Shown piece after piece: positions 37,753 through 47,225 of a stretch of 64,000 bases of DNA. A model generated the notes under the pieces. The model saw only the letters and a program-made list of their open reading frames with translations, was not told where the DNA came from and ran no database searches. Position numbers and translations under genes: made by a program. Source of the DNA: Saprospiraceae bacterium (GTDB taxonomy: Bacteria > Bacteroidota > Bacteroidia > Chitinophagales > Saprospiraceae). The stretch lies in contig JAHDHH010000015.1 of assembly GCA_020631405.1 (NCBI GenBank), positions 1 through 64,000 of the forward strand. The letters run 5' to 3'. How positions within the stretch are numbered: position 1 is the first letter of the stretch; the number at the start of each line of letters is the position of its first letter.

Positions 37753-40205
37753 ATTTTGACATTTGCGGTCAACATAAAGTAACGAGTTGCCTGCGGGTAA
37801 TAAAAATTCTCAATGACATAAGCATCTTCAAAACCATAAGAATAGGTATATCCATTAGCTGAATACAAACTGCTCAACAAGTTGTAGCCATGTACCCCAA
37901 TTCTCACCCGTTTGAGTGCTGGCACATTTGGCTGATAGAACAATGCTCCATTTGCTGTAAAGTAGGCTGGAATTACTCTGTCTGGAATACTTGTATTATC
38001 CATATGCTGATGACTGACATACTTGCCACCAAGAGTTGCACTGAGACCACCTTTAAATGCTCCAAATAGGTCTATTCCTCCAACCACGGATGGGCTAAAG
38101 GCAATGTCTGTATCCTCGTAAGTATTGACAACTACTTCTGTGCTTCCATCCAGCTTGTAGTTATACAGGACCTCATCAAAACTATTGATCTTATTTCGAC
38201 TTATTGCCGCATTAGCGCTTAAGCTAAATATATCATTCAGACTGTAGAGTGCCTCTAATTCCAGGCCAGCTCTATAACTCTGATCTACATTAGTTCTGAG
38301 GTTAGCTCCAACATCATTCAATGCGCCTGTCAATACCAACTGATCTCTGTAGTACATGTAATATACGTTTGCTTTCAACGTAATATCTTGAAAAGTTGGC
38401 TGTATTCCCAATTCTGCATTATAAAGTCTCTCTGGCTTGACCTCACTCAATCCAATTGCATTAATGATATCATTTCTGTCCGGCTCTCTGCCGCCAACAG
38501 CGAGTGATGCATATGCCCTTAAGCTATCAACTTGATATGTTACACCCAGTTTTGGATTTACAAATAAGTAATTATTAGAAGTATTAATACCTTTTAATTT
38601 ATTGTCATCACCTTGGATAGTATAATCTACTCCTCTGATTTGAAAGTCAGCAAGACCTATGAGGTTATCCGAAAGCTTAATATTTGCCTTACCATAGGCA
38701 TTGTAATCCAATTTATTTCCTTCATTGTAATAGTATGAGTAACCTATTGATGGTGTCTGAAATTCAACGACATCAATGACTAACCCTTGGTGCTCTCCTA
38801 TATAGTTGCTAAGACCGCCACCAAACTCAATACTCAATTTATCGCTTGCATCAAATTCATTATTAGTAAAGAATCCAAGCAGATTATTGTCTAATGACCT
38901 TCTTCTAATAATGTCATTATAAAAGATCGGATCACCATCACTAGTAGTTGCCGTTAGATTGTAAAATGCTAGTTCGTCATTGACTCTATATTCTTCGAAA
39001 TATCCAAATCCGTGAGTAAAGTAACCCGTAAATCTTGAGTTCAACCTATCAGAGAACGACTTGTAAAAATGTGCCTGAACATGGTCTTGTTGGTAATTGT
39101 CATCTTGTTTGTCGTACGTATAGTAATTGTACCTTCTATCAGAATCAAATAGGTTCGCTTCGTCTTGCGGGGTAAGGTAGATAGAGCCTAGATTGTTGTT
39201 ATAGTGAGTCGTCAATGCTTCTATATCTCCATTAATTCTTGCCTCTGGCACTCCCCACCAAGCCTGATCTGTGACTTCGTTTCCTGAAAAGATGTCAAAT
39301 CTCAACATGGCGTCATCCCATATAATTGTAGGAGATATCATCCAAGAATTGAGCTTACTCCCTCCTCGGTCTACATAGCCATCAGAGTTAATCAATGAGT
39401 ATCTAGCATCAATGCTAAACTTATCATTGAGGATACCAGTACCAACTTTGACACTAAGCTTGTTAGAATTGAACGAACCGATAGACCCATCAAGCTCAGC
39501 ATAACTATCGCCATTGAGCATGTGAGTATTGAGACCTACTGTAGCACCAAAGGCACCAGGTCCATTAGTAGACGTACCTACACCTCGCTGTACTTGTACC
39601 TCCTTTACTGAACTAGCAAAATCTGGCATATTCACCCAGAATACTGATTGAGACTCAGCATCATTCAAGGGTACTCCATTGATTGTAACATTGATCCTGG
39701 ACTGGTCACTACCTCTTATCCTCATGCTTGTGTAACCTATTCCTGCTCCAGCGTCACTAGTTGTAATGACGTTAGTCAATCCACCCAGCAGCATTGGGAT
39801 ATCCTGCCCTGTGTTTCTTTCTCGCAAGTATTCTTGATCTACAACTTCATAGGTGAATGGTTTATCGTCATCAGTCCTTGATCCACTAATCTCAATTTCT
39901 GATAAGTTGTAAAATGATCCTTTCAATTGAACAGAAATATCCATATCTCTATCGATAAGTAATTCTACCCTTTGATCTTCATAACCAAGGTAGGCAACCT
40001 CAACGATATAAGTACCCTCAGGAATCCCATCAATAAAGAAGGTGCCATCGAACTCTGATACTCCTGCGATATCAGTACCGACTAGAAATATGGTAGCCGA
40101 CTCTAGTTTAGATCTATCCTCCGCAGATATGGTACCAGAAAGACTATGTTGAGCACACAAATGCATACTCGTCAATAATAGGAAAAGAACAGTTATTACT
40201 CTCAT
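37749..40205 (-). CDS. TonB-dependent outer-membrane receptor under TPP riboswitch control
   Basis: 818 residues. Signal peptide (cleavage about LCAQ), a carboxypeptidase-regulatory-like domain (SGTISAEDRSKLESATIFLV, about 22-105), plug (about 120-225, with MRIRGSDQSRINVTINGVPLNDAES region) and a 22-strand barrel ending in an aromatic strand (YFMLTANVKI). A TPP aptamer lies in its leader (40269-40343), so the cargo is predicted to be thiamin or a precursor, as for the thiamin-regulated receptors (Omr1/OMthi) described in Bacteroidota. Receptor identity is firm; cargo is inferred from the riboswitch. Confidence 0.92.
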   Translation of the reverse strand: MRVITVLFLLLTSMHLCAQHSLSGTISAEDRSKLESATIFLVGTDIAGVSEFDGTFFIDGIPEGTYIVEVAYLGYEDQRVELLIDRDMDISVQLKGSFYNLSEIEISGSRTDDDKPFTYEVVDQEYLRERNTGQDIPMLLGGLTNVITTSDAGAGIGYTSMRIRGSDQSRINVTINGVPLNDAESQSVFWVNMPDFASSVKEVQVQRGVGTSTNGPGAFGATVGLNTHMLNGDSYAELDGSIGSFNSNKLSVKVGTGILNDKFSIDARYSLINSDGYVDRGGSKLNSWMISPTIIWDDAMLRFDIFSGNEVTDQAWWGVPEARINGDIEALTTHYNNNLGSIYLTPQDEANLFDSDRRYNYYTYDKQDDNYQQDHVQAHFYKSFSDRLNSRFTGYFTHGFGYFEEYRVNDELAFYNLTATTSDGDPIFYNDIIRRRSLDNNLLGFFTNNEFDASDKLSIEFGGGLSNYIGEHQGLVIDVVEFQTPSIGYSYYYNEGNKLDYNAYGKANIKLSDNLIGLADFQIRGVDYTIQGDDNKLKGINTSNNYLFVNPKLGVTYQVDSLRAYASLAVGGREPDRNDIINAIGLSEVKPERLYNAELGIQPTFQDITLKANVYYMYYRDQLVLTGALNDVGANLRTNVDQSYRAGLELEALYSLNDIFSLSANAAISRNKINSFDEVLYNYKLDGSTEVVVNTYEDTDIAFSPSVVGGIDLFGAFKGGLSATLGGKYVSHQHMDNTSIPDRVIPAYFTANGALFYQPNVPALKRVRIGVHGYNLLSSLYSANGYTYSYGFEDAYVIENFYYPQATRYFMLTANVKI

Positions 40206-40268
40206 TCTAAAAATTTCAGACTATTAAATGAATAAATATCACGGAGGTGTCTGATCAAAATAACCAGT

Positions 40269-40343
40269 CACTAATCCCTTAACAGCATTACCTGTTCAGG
40301 TTCAATGGGTATAATCTCAGCCAGAAAGGCACCCCCGATAGTG
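40269..40343 (-). ncRNA. TPP riboswitch (THI element)
   Basis: The minus strand carries the conserved core in order: GGGGGTGCC, GGCTGAGATTATACCC, TTGAACCTGAACAGGTAATGC and AAGGGAT. The ends can pair (CACTA at 40343-40339 with TAGTG at 40273-40269) to form stem P1. It ends 63 bases before the TonB receptor ATG; no strong terminator stem is visible in between, so control may be at translation start. Thiamin pyrophosphate should switch the receptor off. Confidence 0.93.
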
Positions 40344-40351
40344 CAAATATA
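40344..40351 (-). promoter_or_regulatory. Putative -7 box for the TPP riboswitch transcript
   Basis: TATATTTG on the minus strand abuts the aptamer. If used, transcription starts a few bases inside P1, so the transcript would begin essentially with the riboswitch. No TTG is found at the usual distance. Confidence 0.4.
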
Positions 40352-40381
40352 AGGCTGTAATATTTAAGTAAAGACTTAATG

Positions 40382-41122
40382 TTAACTTTCTAACAAAGCT
40401 TGAACTTGCCTATAATCCTCTATGGTATCAATACTCAAGGCAGTATTAGGAATCTCTGCCCCAAACATTCTATGGCCATAATCCAACCATCTCAGTTGTT
40501 CGAGTTTTTCAGATAACTCCAACTTGGTAGGTGCTAAAGAGACCAAATCCAACAAAGTCGCTCTACGAAATAAGTATATGCCAAGATGCCTTTTTGCCAA
40601 ACTCAAATCAGTCATACCATCTCTATTGTATGGTATTGCACTTCTGGAGAAGTACAAACAATTTCCTGTTGAATTGACGACTACTTTTACAGTATTAGGA
40701 TCAACAAACATGGTTTCATCCTGAATACTTGTATAAGCAGTACCTATAGTGAAGTCTTGATGATTGACTAAGTCAATGACTGGCAAGATATGCTCTCTTG
40801 TTAACATTGGCTCATCAGCTTGAACATTGAGGATATAGTCAGTATCAAGTTTAGCTGCGACCTCCGCTATCCGATCCGTACCACAAACATGATCATTGTC
40901 AGTCATCACCACTTTGCCTTCCCAAGATTTGACATGGTCATAGATTTTTGCATGGTCTGTTGCAATAATGATTTGATCAAATACATTTAATTCTTTCAAG
41001 TTATCATGAACATGTTGAACCAAACTCTTGCCATTCAATAACATCAACACTTTCTCTGGCAGTCTAGTCGAATGCAACCTGGCAGGAATAATGGCAGTTA
41101 TTCTTGGTTTAACTGTTGTCAT
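40382..41122 (-). CDS. kdsB: 3-deoxy-manno-octulosonate cytidylyltransferase
   Basis: 246 residues. Activates Kdo as CMP-Kdo for lipopolysaccharide inner core. Visible motifs: IIPARLHSTRLPEK (nucleotide loop), NVQADEPML, GIYLFRR and the LELSEKLEQLRWLDYG segment typical of KdsB. Ten further codons upstream reach a TTG only; the ATG at 41122 is used. Confidence 0.95.
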   Translation of the reverse strand: MTTVKPRITAIIPARLHSTRLPEKVLMLLNGKSLVQHVHDNLKELNVFDQIIIATDHAKIYDHVKSWEGKVVMTDNDHVCGTDRIAEVAAKLDTDYILNVQADEPMLTREHILPVIDLVNHQDFTIGTAYTSIQDETMFVDPNTVKVVVNSTGNCLYFSRSAIPYNRDGMTDLSLAKRHLGIYLFRRATLLDLVSLAPTKLELSEKLEQLRWLDYGHRMFGAEIPNTALSIDTIEDYRQVQALLES

Positions 41123-41184
41123 ATACTTGGAGTTAAAGTTGTCATAATGCAAACGGTAATATTATCGATTATGCTAATATGTTG

Positions 41185-41192
41185 TAAATTTG
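41185..41192 (+). promoter_or_regulatory. Putative -7 box for the LysM protein gene
   Basis: TAAATTTG matches TAnnTTTG 24 bases before the ATG at 41216. No TTG is evident at the right distance. Confidence 0.35.
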
Positions 41193-41215
41193 TACAATCA
41201 CGATAGAAATCTATA

Positions 41216-42130
41216 ATGAAATTGATGATTAAATATTGCTTAACACTACTACTACTTATTGCAGCATTTTCTATTCTTGTTGCTCAAGAGGGGTCTGAGG
41301 TTGTAGGAATAGAGGTGAATATCACTAAAGATTTACAAAAAGTCTACATCCACAAGCTTCAACCAAAGCAAACGCTTTATCAATTAGCAAGAACATTTGA
41401 CCTACCACTAGTATACCTAGCAAGAATAAATGGAATTGACCAGAATGCGACGCTATCAATTGGTTCGGAGATTTTGATTCCAATTAAAGACGAACTCATC
41501 AAAAGCGTGAAGTCCTCAACAAATGATGTAGCTGTGATCTATAAGGTTAAACCTCGAGAAACCATATTTAGAATTTCTAGAATCTACTTTGACAAGCAAA
41601 TAGAAGAACTCCAGCGATTAAATGGATTATCCTCATTGAAATTAGATATTGATCAATACCTACAGGTTGGGTGGATAGACCTAAGTATTGCCCCACCAAA
41701 AACTACACATCGTATTGAGGATGATATTCCAGTAAAAAATGACGACCCATATTTATTCGTAGACACATTGTCTGTTGATACTATTTCGACAACTATGATT
41801 GATAGTGTATCAAACATTAGTATTGTTGAAGAGAAGGACTCAGTCATTGTCAAAAAAGCTCTGCCGGCAACTTACAAAAGAGGCATTGCCTATTGGAATA
41901 AGACAAGCAGCTCTACTGATCTCTTTGTCATGCATGATTCTGCAAAACCACAAACCGAAATAGAACTATACAACCCACTAGTCAACAAAAGAGTCATTGC
42001 GACAGTAGTTGCAAGATTACCAAAGAATGCTTACCCTAGTGACATCAACTTGGTGATATCTCCAGCTGTAGCAAGGCAACTTGGTGCAATCGATTCTCGA
42101 TTTTCAGTTGAAATGAAGTATTATAAATAG
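41216..42130 (+). CDS. LysM-repeat secreted protein with C-terminal double-psi barrel-like domain
   Basis: 304 residues. Signal peptide (cleavage about LVAQ). Two LysM repeats (about 43-90 with QTLYQLARTFDLP and 108-153 with ETIFRISRIYF) bind peptidoglycan-type glycans. A Ser/Thr/Asp-rich linker follows, then residues about 219-304 (KRGIAYWNKTSSSTDLFVMH ... NLVISPAVARQLGA) resemble the RlpA-like double-psi barrel seen in Bacteroidota LysM proteins, but the catalytic pair of lytic enzymes is not obvious. Likely a periplasmic wall-binding factor. Confidence 0.82.
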   Translation: MKLMIKYCLTLLLLIAAFSILVAQEGSEVVGIEVNITKDLQKVYIHKLQPKQTLYQLARTFDLPLVYLARINGIDQNATLSIGSEILIPIKDELIKSVKSSTNDVAVIYKVKPRETIFRISRIYFDKQIEELQRLNGLSSLKLDIDQYLQVGWIDLSIAPPKTTHRIEDDIPVKNDDPYLFVDTLSVDTISTTMIDSVSNISIVEEKDSVIVKKALPATYKRGIAYWNKTSSSTDLFVMHDSAKPQTEIELYNPLVNKRVIATVVARLPKNAYPSDINLVISPAVARQLGAIDSRFSVEMKYYK

Positions 42131-42163
42131 CAGTACATTTGTGCTAGCAAAACACCTACACTC

Positions 42164-43144
42164 TTGGATTATAAAAACAACATACTTGAAACTATTGGTA
42201 ATACACCATTAGTCAAACTTTCAAAATCAGTTACTACAATACCAGCACTCGTGCTTGCTAAGGTTGAATCTTTCAATCCTGGTCATAGTATCAAAGACCG
42301 AATGGCACTAAAGATGGTCGAAGTGGCAGAAGCTGAAGGAAGACTTAAGCCAGGAGGTACTATTATAGAGTGTACATCAGGAAATACTGGAATGGGATTA
42401 GCACTTGCTGCGGCTGTCAAAGGCTACAAATGTATTTTCACAACAACAGACAAGCAATCTAAAGAAAAAGCTGACATCCTCAGAGCAGTCGGAGCTGAAG
42501 TGATTATTTGTCCCACTAATGTGGAGGCTGATGATCCAGCATCTTACTATTCTGTAGCAGAAAGACTTTCTAAGGAAATAGAGAACTCATGTTGGATGAA
42601 TCAATATGACAATCCGGCTAACTCACTAGGCCACTACGAATCAACAGGTCCAGAAATCTGGAGACAGACTGATGGCAAGATTACACATCTCATTGTAGGT
42701 GTTGGTACTGGCGGGACTATTAGTGGAACTGGCAAGTACCTCAAAGAACAAAACCCTAATATCAAAATTTGGGGAGTTGACACCTATGGCTCTGCATTGA
42801 AAAAGTATCATGAAACAGGCGAGATAGATCACGATGAGATATATCCTTATGTCACAGAAGGTATTGGCGAGGACATCATCCCTGAGAATATCAACTTTAG
42901 CATCATAGATCACTTCGAAAAAGTCACCGATAAAGATGGAGCTGTTGCTACAAGAGAACTTGCCCTTCAAGAAGGATTATTACTTGGCAACAGTTGTGGG
43001 TCAGCATTAGCAGGACTTAGACAACTTGCTGGTAAGTTGACAAAGGACGATGTAGTAGTGATCATCTTCCATGATCACGGTAGTAGGTACGTGGGAAAAA
43101 TCTTCAATGATGACTGGATGAAGGAAAAAGGATTTATGGATTAG
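42164..43144 (+). CDS. PLP-dependent cystathionine beta-synthase / cysteine synthase family enzyme
   Basis: 326 residues, fold type II PLP enzyme. Lys44 in NPGHSIKDRMA binds PLP; SGNTGMGLALA holds the substrate carboxylate; VGTGGTISGTGKYLK binds the phosphate. The C-terminal HDHGSRYVGKIFNDDWM is typical of the cystathionine beta-synthase-like group in Bacteroidota rather than CysK/CysM. No CBS regulatory domains. The start is TTG at 42164: no ATG occurs between the upstream in-frame stop and the conserved LETIGNTPLVKL. It ends convergent with a barrel gene, stops interlocked over four bases. Confidence 0.9.
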   Translation: MDYKNNILETIGNTPLVKLSKSVTTIPALVLAKVESFNPGHSIKDRMALKMVEVAEAEGRLKPGGTIIECTSGNTGMGLALAAAVKGYKCIFTTTDKQSKEKADILRAVGAEVIICPTNVEADDPASYYSVAERLSKEIENSCWMNQYDNPANSLGHYESTGPEIWRQTDGKITHLIVGVGTGGTISGTGKYLKEQNPNIKIWGVDTYGSALKKYHETGEIDHDEIYPYVTEGIGEDIIPENINFSIIDHFEKVTDKDGAVATRELALQEGLLLGNSCGSALAGLRQLAGKLTKDDVVVIIFHDHGSRYVGKIFNDDWMKEKGFMD

Positions 43145-43893
43145 CGGAACATCGCTCTTCTTTCTTTGACGTAGTCAGGTCTAAATGATACTCTTAAGCC
43201 TGCAAAAACACTCCTCAAGTTTCTATTAATTTGCAACTCTCCTGAAGCAGCTTGCCCAACAGCATATGCTAGACCCTCCCAGTTATTGTTTGGAGATACA
43301 AAGTAGCCACCATATGGACTGATCGTAATGAGATTGCCTAATCCAATATCAAGACCAAGACCTGTACTCGCAGTAAATACATTATCCTTATCCTCTTGTG
43401 CAAATACTGTTGACGATATTATGGGATTCATACCATCTAGCTTGTAGGTGTTGAAGCTATAGCCAGGAGTAACGAAAAAGTAAAGTCCCTTGGATAGGAA
43501 GTTGCCATCTTTTGAAAATGTGGGACAGTTACAGTCACCTTCAAAGTCTAAGAAGTAGACATGTACAGGTAATTCTATCCCAAAGCCCGTGAATGCCGTT
43601 TTTGTAAGTACTGTATTAGCTACATTATTCACCATTTGTTCACTTTCTAGTGACGTCGTACTTGAGGAATAAGACACACCCGGATGGAACTCTACTCGAT
43701 AGTCTTTCAACTTAATCCAATATGCAGCACCAATCACTGTTGATTGACTGTACACATTGTCAGCAGAAACGTATGAGTTCCAGTCGTCTTGCCACTCTAT
43801 CCTATTAGGTTGGTATTCGGCAAATATTGAGAATTGAGCAAATCCAGAAAGACTTAACAATGAGAGGAAGAGTATTACAAATGCCTGTTTCAT
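43141..43893 (-). CDS. Outer-membrane beta-barrel protein of unknown function
   Basis: 250 residues: signal peptide (cleavage after LSGFAQ) and alternating barrel strands ending in VFAGLRVSFRPDY. A CNCP motif (about 125-128, before TFSKDGN) holds two of the few cysteines. It is of the OMP_b-brl type. The frame extends 10 codons upstream to a GTG; the ATG at 43893 starts the signal peptide directly and is preferred. Confidence 0.75.
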   Translation of the reverse strand: MKQAFVILFLSLLSLSGFAQFSIFAEYQPNRIEWQDDWNSYVSADNVYSQSTVIGAAYWIKLKDYRVEFHPGVSYSSSTTSLESEQMVNNVANTVLTKTAFTGFGIELPVHVYFLDFEGDCNCPTFSKDGNFLSKGLYFFVTPGYSFNTYKLDGMNPIISSTVFAQEDKDNVFTASTGLGLDIGLGNLITISPYGGYFVSPNNNWEGLAYAVGQAASGELQINRNLRSVFAGLRVSFRPDYVKERRAMFR

Positions 43894-44063
43894 CAGCTTA
43901 ATAAATTTAGATAAATAAATCACAGTACTTTCAATAACGGTAATCTTTGAATAATAGATGTAATTTTACAGAATATTCTATAATTGTAACATCTATGATC
44001 TAAAGCAAAGATGAGCAATTAAGTCTATAGTGTATTGTAAATATTGGACACTCTTAGCAATTT

Positions 44064-45374
44064 ATGAAAACAAAGAAAGTAGGGAAGGAAAAAGTAAATG
44101 TCATCACACTAGGCTGTAGCAAGAACTTAGTTGACTCTGAGAATCTAATTACTCAACTAGAGGCCAATGATGTTGCTGTCAGTCATGATAGTCAAGATGA
44201 CGATGCTGAGATTGTGGTTATCAATACATGTGGTTTTATTGACTTGGCAAAAGAAGAATCTATCAATACCATACTAGAGTATGCTGAGCTCAAAAAAGAG
44301 AGTAAAATTGAAAAGTTGTACGTAACCGGTTGTCTTTCTCAACGGTACAAAGACAACCTTGAAGCAGAAATCCCAGAGGTTGATGCCTATTTTGGAACGG
44401 TAGAACTACCTGCATTACTTGAAAAGTTTGACATAGATTATCAGCATGAGCTTGTAGGTCAAAGGAGCATTACTACCCCAGCCCACTACGCATATCTTAA
44501 GATTAGCGAAGGCTGTAATAGGACTTGTTCGTTCTGTGCTATTCCACTGATGAGGGGCAAACATGTTTCTAGAACAATTGACAGTTTAGTGACAGAGACT
44601 AAAAACTTAGCTAAAAACGGAGTCAAAGAGATTATGTTAATAGCTCAAGAGCTTACCTACTATGGATTGGATATTTACAAAGAAAGAAGGTTGGCAGAAC
44701 TGCTAGATGCCCTCTGTGAGGTTGATGGTATCGAATGGATTAGACTACACTATGCCTACCCTTCTAAATTTCCAACAGAGATATTTGATGTCATGGCACG
44801 TCAACCAAAGATATGCAACTACTTAGACATCCCTCTCCAACATGCATGTGACAAGGTTCTTAAAGATATGAGGCGTCAGATTACAAGAAAAGAACAGACT
44901 GACCTGATAAATATAGCTAGAGAGAAAGTGCCAAACATAGCCATCCGAACTACGATGCTAATTGGCTTCCCCAATGAAACAGAAGAAGACTTTTTAGAAC
45001 TGTGCGACTTCGTAGAAGAGATGCAATTCGAAAGACTCGGTGTCTTTCAATATAGTCATGAGGAAGATACGAGTGCCCACGACTTCGAAGACAATATTTC
45101 TCCTGAGGTAAAAGCTGACAGAAGTAATAGACTTATGGAAATCCAACAATCCATCTCTTTTGATAAGAATCAAGCTAAGATTGGGCAAACATTAAGAGTT
45201 CTGATTGACAGGAAGGAAGGAGGTTACTTTGTGGGTCGTACAGAATCAGATTCTCCGGAAGTAGACAATGAGGTGCTCATCGAAGCGAAGGATAACTACC
45301 TCAGGCAGGGAGACTTTGTCACCGTCAATATTATAGAGGCTGAAGACTACGACCTCTATGGTGAGTTAGTCTAA
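44064..45374 (+). CDS. rimO: Ribosomal protein S12 methylthiotransferase
   Basis: 436 residues. Radical-SAM enzyme that adds a methylthio group to an Asp of ribosomal protein S12. N-terminal cluster cysteines lie in LGCSKNLVDSEN, NTCGF and VTGCLSQR; the radical-SAM motif is CNRTCSFC (about 152-159); a TRAM domain closes the protein. LGCSKNLVDSE distinguishes RimO from MiaB. Confidence 0.95.
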   Translation: MKTKKVGKEKVNVITLGCSKNLVDSENLITQLEANDVAVSHDSQDDDAEIVVINTCGFIDLAKEESINTILEYAELKKESKIEKLYVTGCLSQRYKDNLEAEIPEVDAYFGTVELPALLEKFDIDYQHELVGQRSITTPAHYAYLKISEGCNRTCSFCAIPLMRGKHVSRTIDSLVTETKNLAKNGVKEIMLIAQELTYYGLDIYKERRLAELLDALCEVDGIEWIRLHYAYPSKFPTEIFDVMARQPKICNYLDIPLQHACDKVLKDMRRQITRKEQTDLINIAREKVPNIAIRTTMLIGFPNETEEDFLELCDFVEEMQFERLGVFQYSHEEDTSAHDFEDNISPEVKADRSNRLMEIQQSISFDKNQAKIGQTLRVLIDRKEGGYFVGRTESDSPEVDNEVLIEAKDNYLRQGDFVTVNIIEAEDYDLYGELV

Positions 45375-45450
45375 GGATTATAAAGTTTGGTTGGATTTTC
45401 TACAAAATTAGGTGAAAACGTATTATATTAATTAAAAAATTCAAAACAAC

Positions 45451-46083
45451 ATGGAACGAACCAACCTACCGAGTATAGATCACAGGGCATTAATGTCATC
45501 AGCTAGACAAACACTTTCAGGACAATGGGGCATGGCTGTTGGAGCCACCTTAGTGTACTTTGTCATATTAATGGCCAGTGGGATAATCCCATTTTCTTCA
45601 TTGTTAATCACAGGTCCTTTTAGTTTAGGCTTAGCCATTTTCGCACTAAATATCGCAAAAAACAACAATCCACAAATTGGAAATATATTTGATGGATTCC
45701 AGCAGTTTGGCACTAGTTTAGGTGCTTACCTACTGATGCTGCTAGGTATCGTGATAGGGATGTTACTTTTTATTATTCCAGGAATTATTTTAGGATTTGG
45801 GCTATCTCAAACTTACTTCATCATCGCTAAAAACCGAAATATTGGAGCAGTAGATGCTTTGAAAAAAAGTTGGGAATTGATGAAAGGCAGGAAGTTAGAC
45901 TATTTCATCCTTACGTTAAGATTCTTGCCATGGATACTGCTCTCTATCTTCACTTTGTTTATTGGGCTACTTTGGGTCATCCCATATATGCAGGTAACAA
46001 TGGCAAAGTACCATGAAGCAATTACTGCATCAGATGAAGACGAAGACTTTATGAATATTGAAGACCATCTAGTAGCTGATTAG
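45451..46083 (+). CDS. DUF975-like integral membrane protein
   Basis: 210 residues with about five hydrophobic helices (30-50, 53-72, 88-115, 145-175). The N-terminal ALMSSARQTLSGQWGMAVGATLVY and central DALKKSWELMKGRKLDYF match the DUF975 family. Function unknown. Acidic C-terminal tail (SDEDEDFMNIEDH). Convergent with the permease gene, one base apart. Confidence 0.78.
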   Translation: MERTNLPSIDHRALMSSARQTLSGQWGMAVGATLVYFVILMASGIIPFSSLLITGPFSLGLAIFALNIAKNNNPQIGNIFDGFQQFGTSLGAYLLMLLGIVIGMLLFIIPGIILGFGLSQTYFIIAKNRNIGAVDALKKSWELMKGRKLDYFILTLRFLPWILLSIFTLFIGLLWVIPYMQVTMAKYHEAITASDEDEDFMNIEDHLVAD

Positions 46084-46084
46084 A

Positions 46085-47131
46085 TCACTTAATCTTTGGG
46101 TCTAAGAAACGGTAAATGACATCCATTGAGATATTGATAAGGATGAAAATAACACTCACAGTAAGAATACATCCCAACAACAATGGAACATCATAGTTAA
46201 GCAAAGCATTAACTGTAAGTTGGCCAAATCCTTTAAAGTTGAAGACACTCTCTACAAAGAAAGCCCCACTTAACAATGAGGCAAACCAGCCGGTAGTGGC
46301 TGTGAGGACAGGGTTAAGAGCATTTCGCAAGACATATGATCTCGACACGACTCGTGTTGGCATTCCCTTCGCTATTGCTAGCAAGACATAGGGTTTGTCC
46401 ATAACCTCTAAGGCAGCGCTTCTAGTGATTTGCAGAATGACACTCACTGGTCTGATTCCAAGGGCTATAGCAGGTAAGATTAGGTTTCTCAGCATAAGGA
46501 CTTCATCACCTAAATCATTCAGGACAATGAGGCCTCCTTGTAAGTTCAGTCCTGTAATATGCCTGAGCAGGTAACCAAATACCAAGGCAAAAAAGATAGC
46601 ACTGACATAACTAGGCACGGAATATCCTAAGGTAGAGCAAGTCAATAGAAACTCGTCTAACCAAGTACCCTTGTTGTTCGCTCCAATCATACCAAGAAGC
46701 ACTCCAAGGAAAAGAGCAATTGTAATGGCGGTAAATGCCAACATCAATGTATAGGGCAATGCTTGCTTAATAATAGCAGCAACAGGTCTACCAGATTGAT
46801 AGCTCTCTCTAAAGTATGGTACCTTGATATAAGTAGTGAACTTACCAAGAGGAAGAGAAGCAGAAACGGTGGGAAGCAAATGACTTGGGAGTTGACTCGT
46901 AATAATTACTGGGCTAATATCTCTTAAATAGTATCTTAATTGAGTAGAAAGTGGTTGATCTAAACCAAGTGCCTTCTGACGTGCCTCCAAGGTACCTTGA
47001 TCTATCCGTTGGCCAAATGAAAGTCGTGCTGGGTCAACAGGCGATAAAAATATGATGGAAGTGATCATAATTACTACCATCAACAATGAAAGTAAACCTA
47101 AACCCAAACTTTTAATAAATCTCACAACCAT
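46085..47131 (-). CDS. ABC transporter permease, DppB/OppB type
   Basis: 348 residues, six transmembrane helices. The cytoplasmic coupling segment TRSAALEVMDKPYVLLAIAKGM and the C-terminal VESVFNFKGFGQLTVNALLNYDVPLL are hallmarks of peptide/nickel-type permeases. The periplasmic loop after helix 1 (about 35-115) is long. No binding protein, second permease or ATPase is next to it, so the rest of the transporter must be elsewhere; the substrate cannot be told. Confidence 0.88.
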   Translation of the reverse strand: MVVRFIKSLGLGLLSLLMVVIMITSIIFLSPVDPARLSFGQRIDQGTLEARQKALGLDQPLSTQLRYYLRDISPVIITSQLPSHLLPTVSASLPLGKFTTYIKVPYFRESYQSGRPVAAIIKQALPYTLMLAFTAITIALFLGVLLGMIGANNKGTWLDEFLLTCSTLGYSVPSYVSAIFFALVFGYLLRHITGLNLQGGLIVLNDLGDEVLMLRNLILPAIALGIRPVSVILQITRSAALEVMDKPYVLLAIAKGMPTRVVSRSYVLRNALNPVLTATTGWFASLLSGAFFVESVFNFKGFGQLTVNALLNYDVPLLLGCILTVSVIFILINISMDVIYRFLDPKIK

Positions 47132-47187
47132 CTATTCTATATCTTGTATATACTTCGCTAGATATTATTTATTCTATCACTTCTCTG

Positions 47188-47195
47188 TACATTTG
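47188..47195 (+). promoter_or_regulatory. Putative -7 box for bshC
   Basis: TACATTTG matches TAnnTTTG, 30 bases before the bshC ATG. No convincing -33 TTG. Confidence 0.35.
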
Positions 47196-47225
47196 GCAAC
47201 AAATTACTAAAATTCGATATACATA

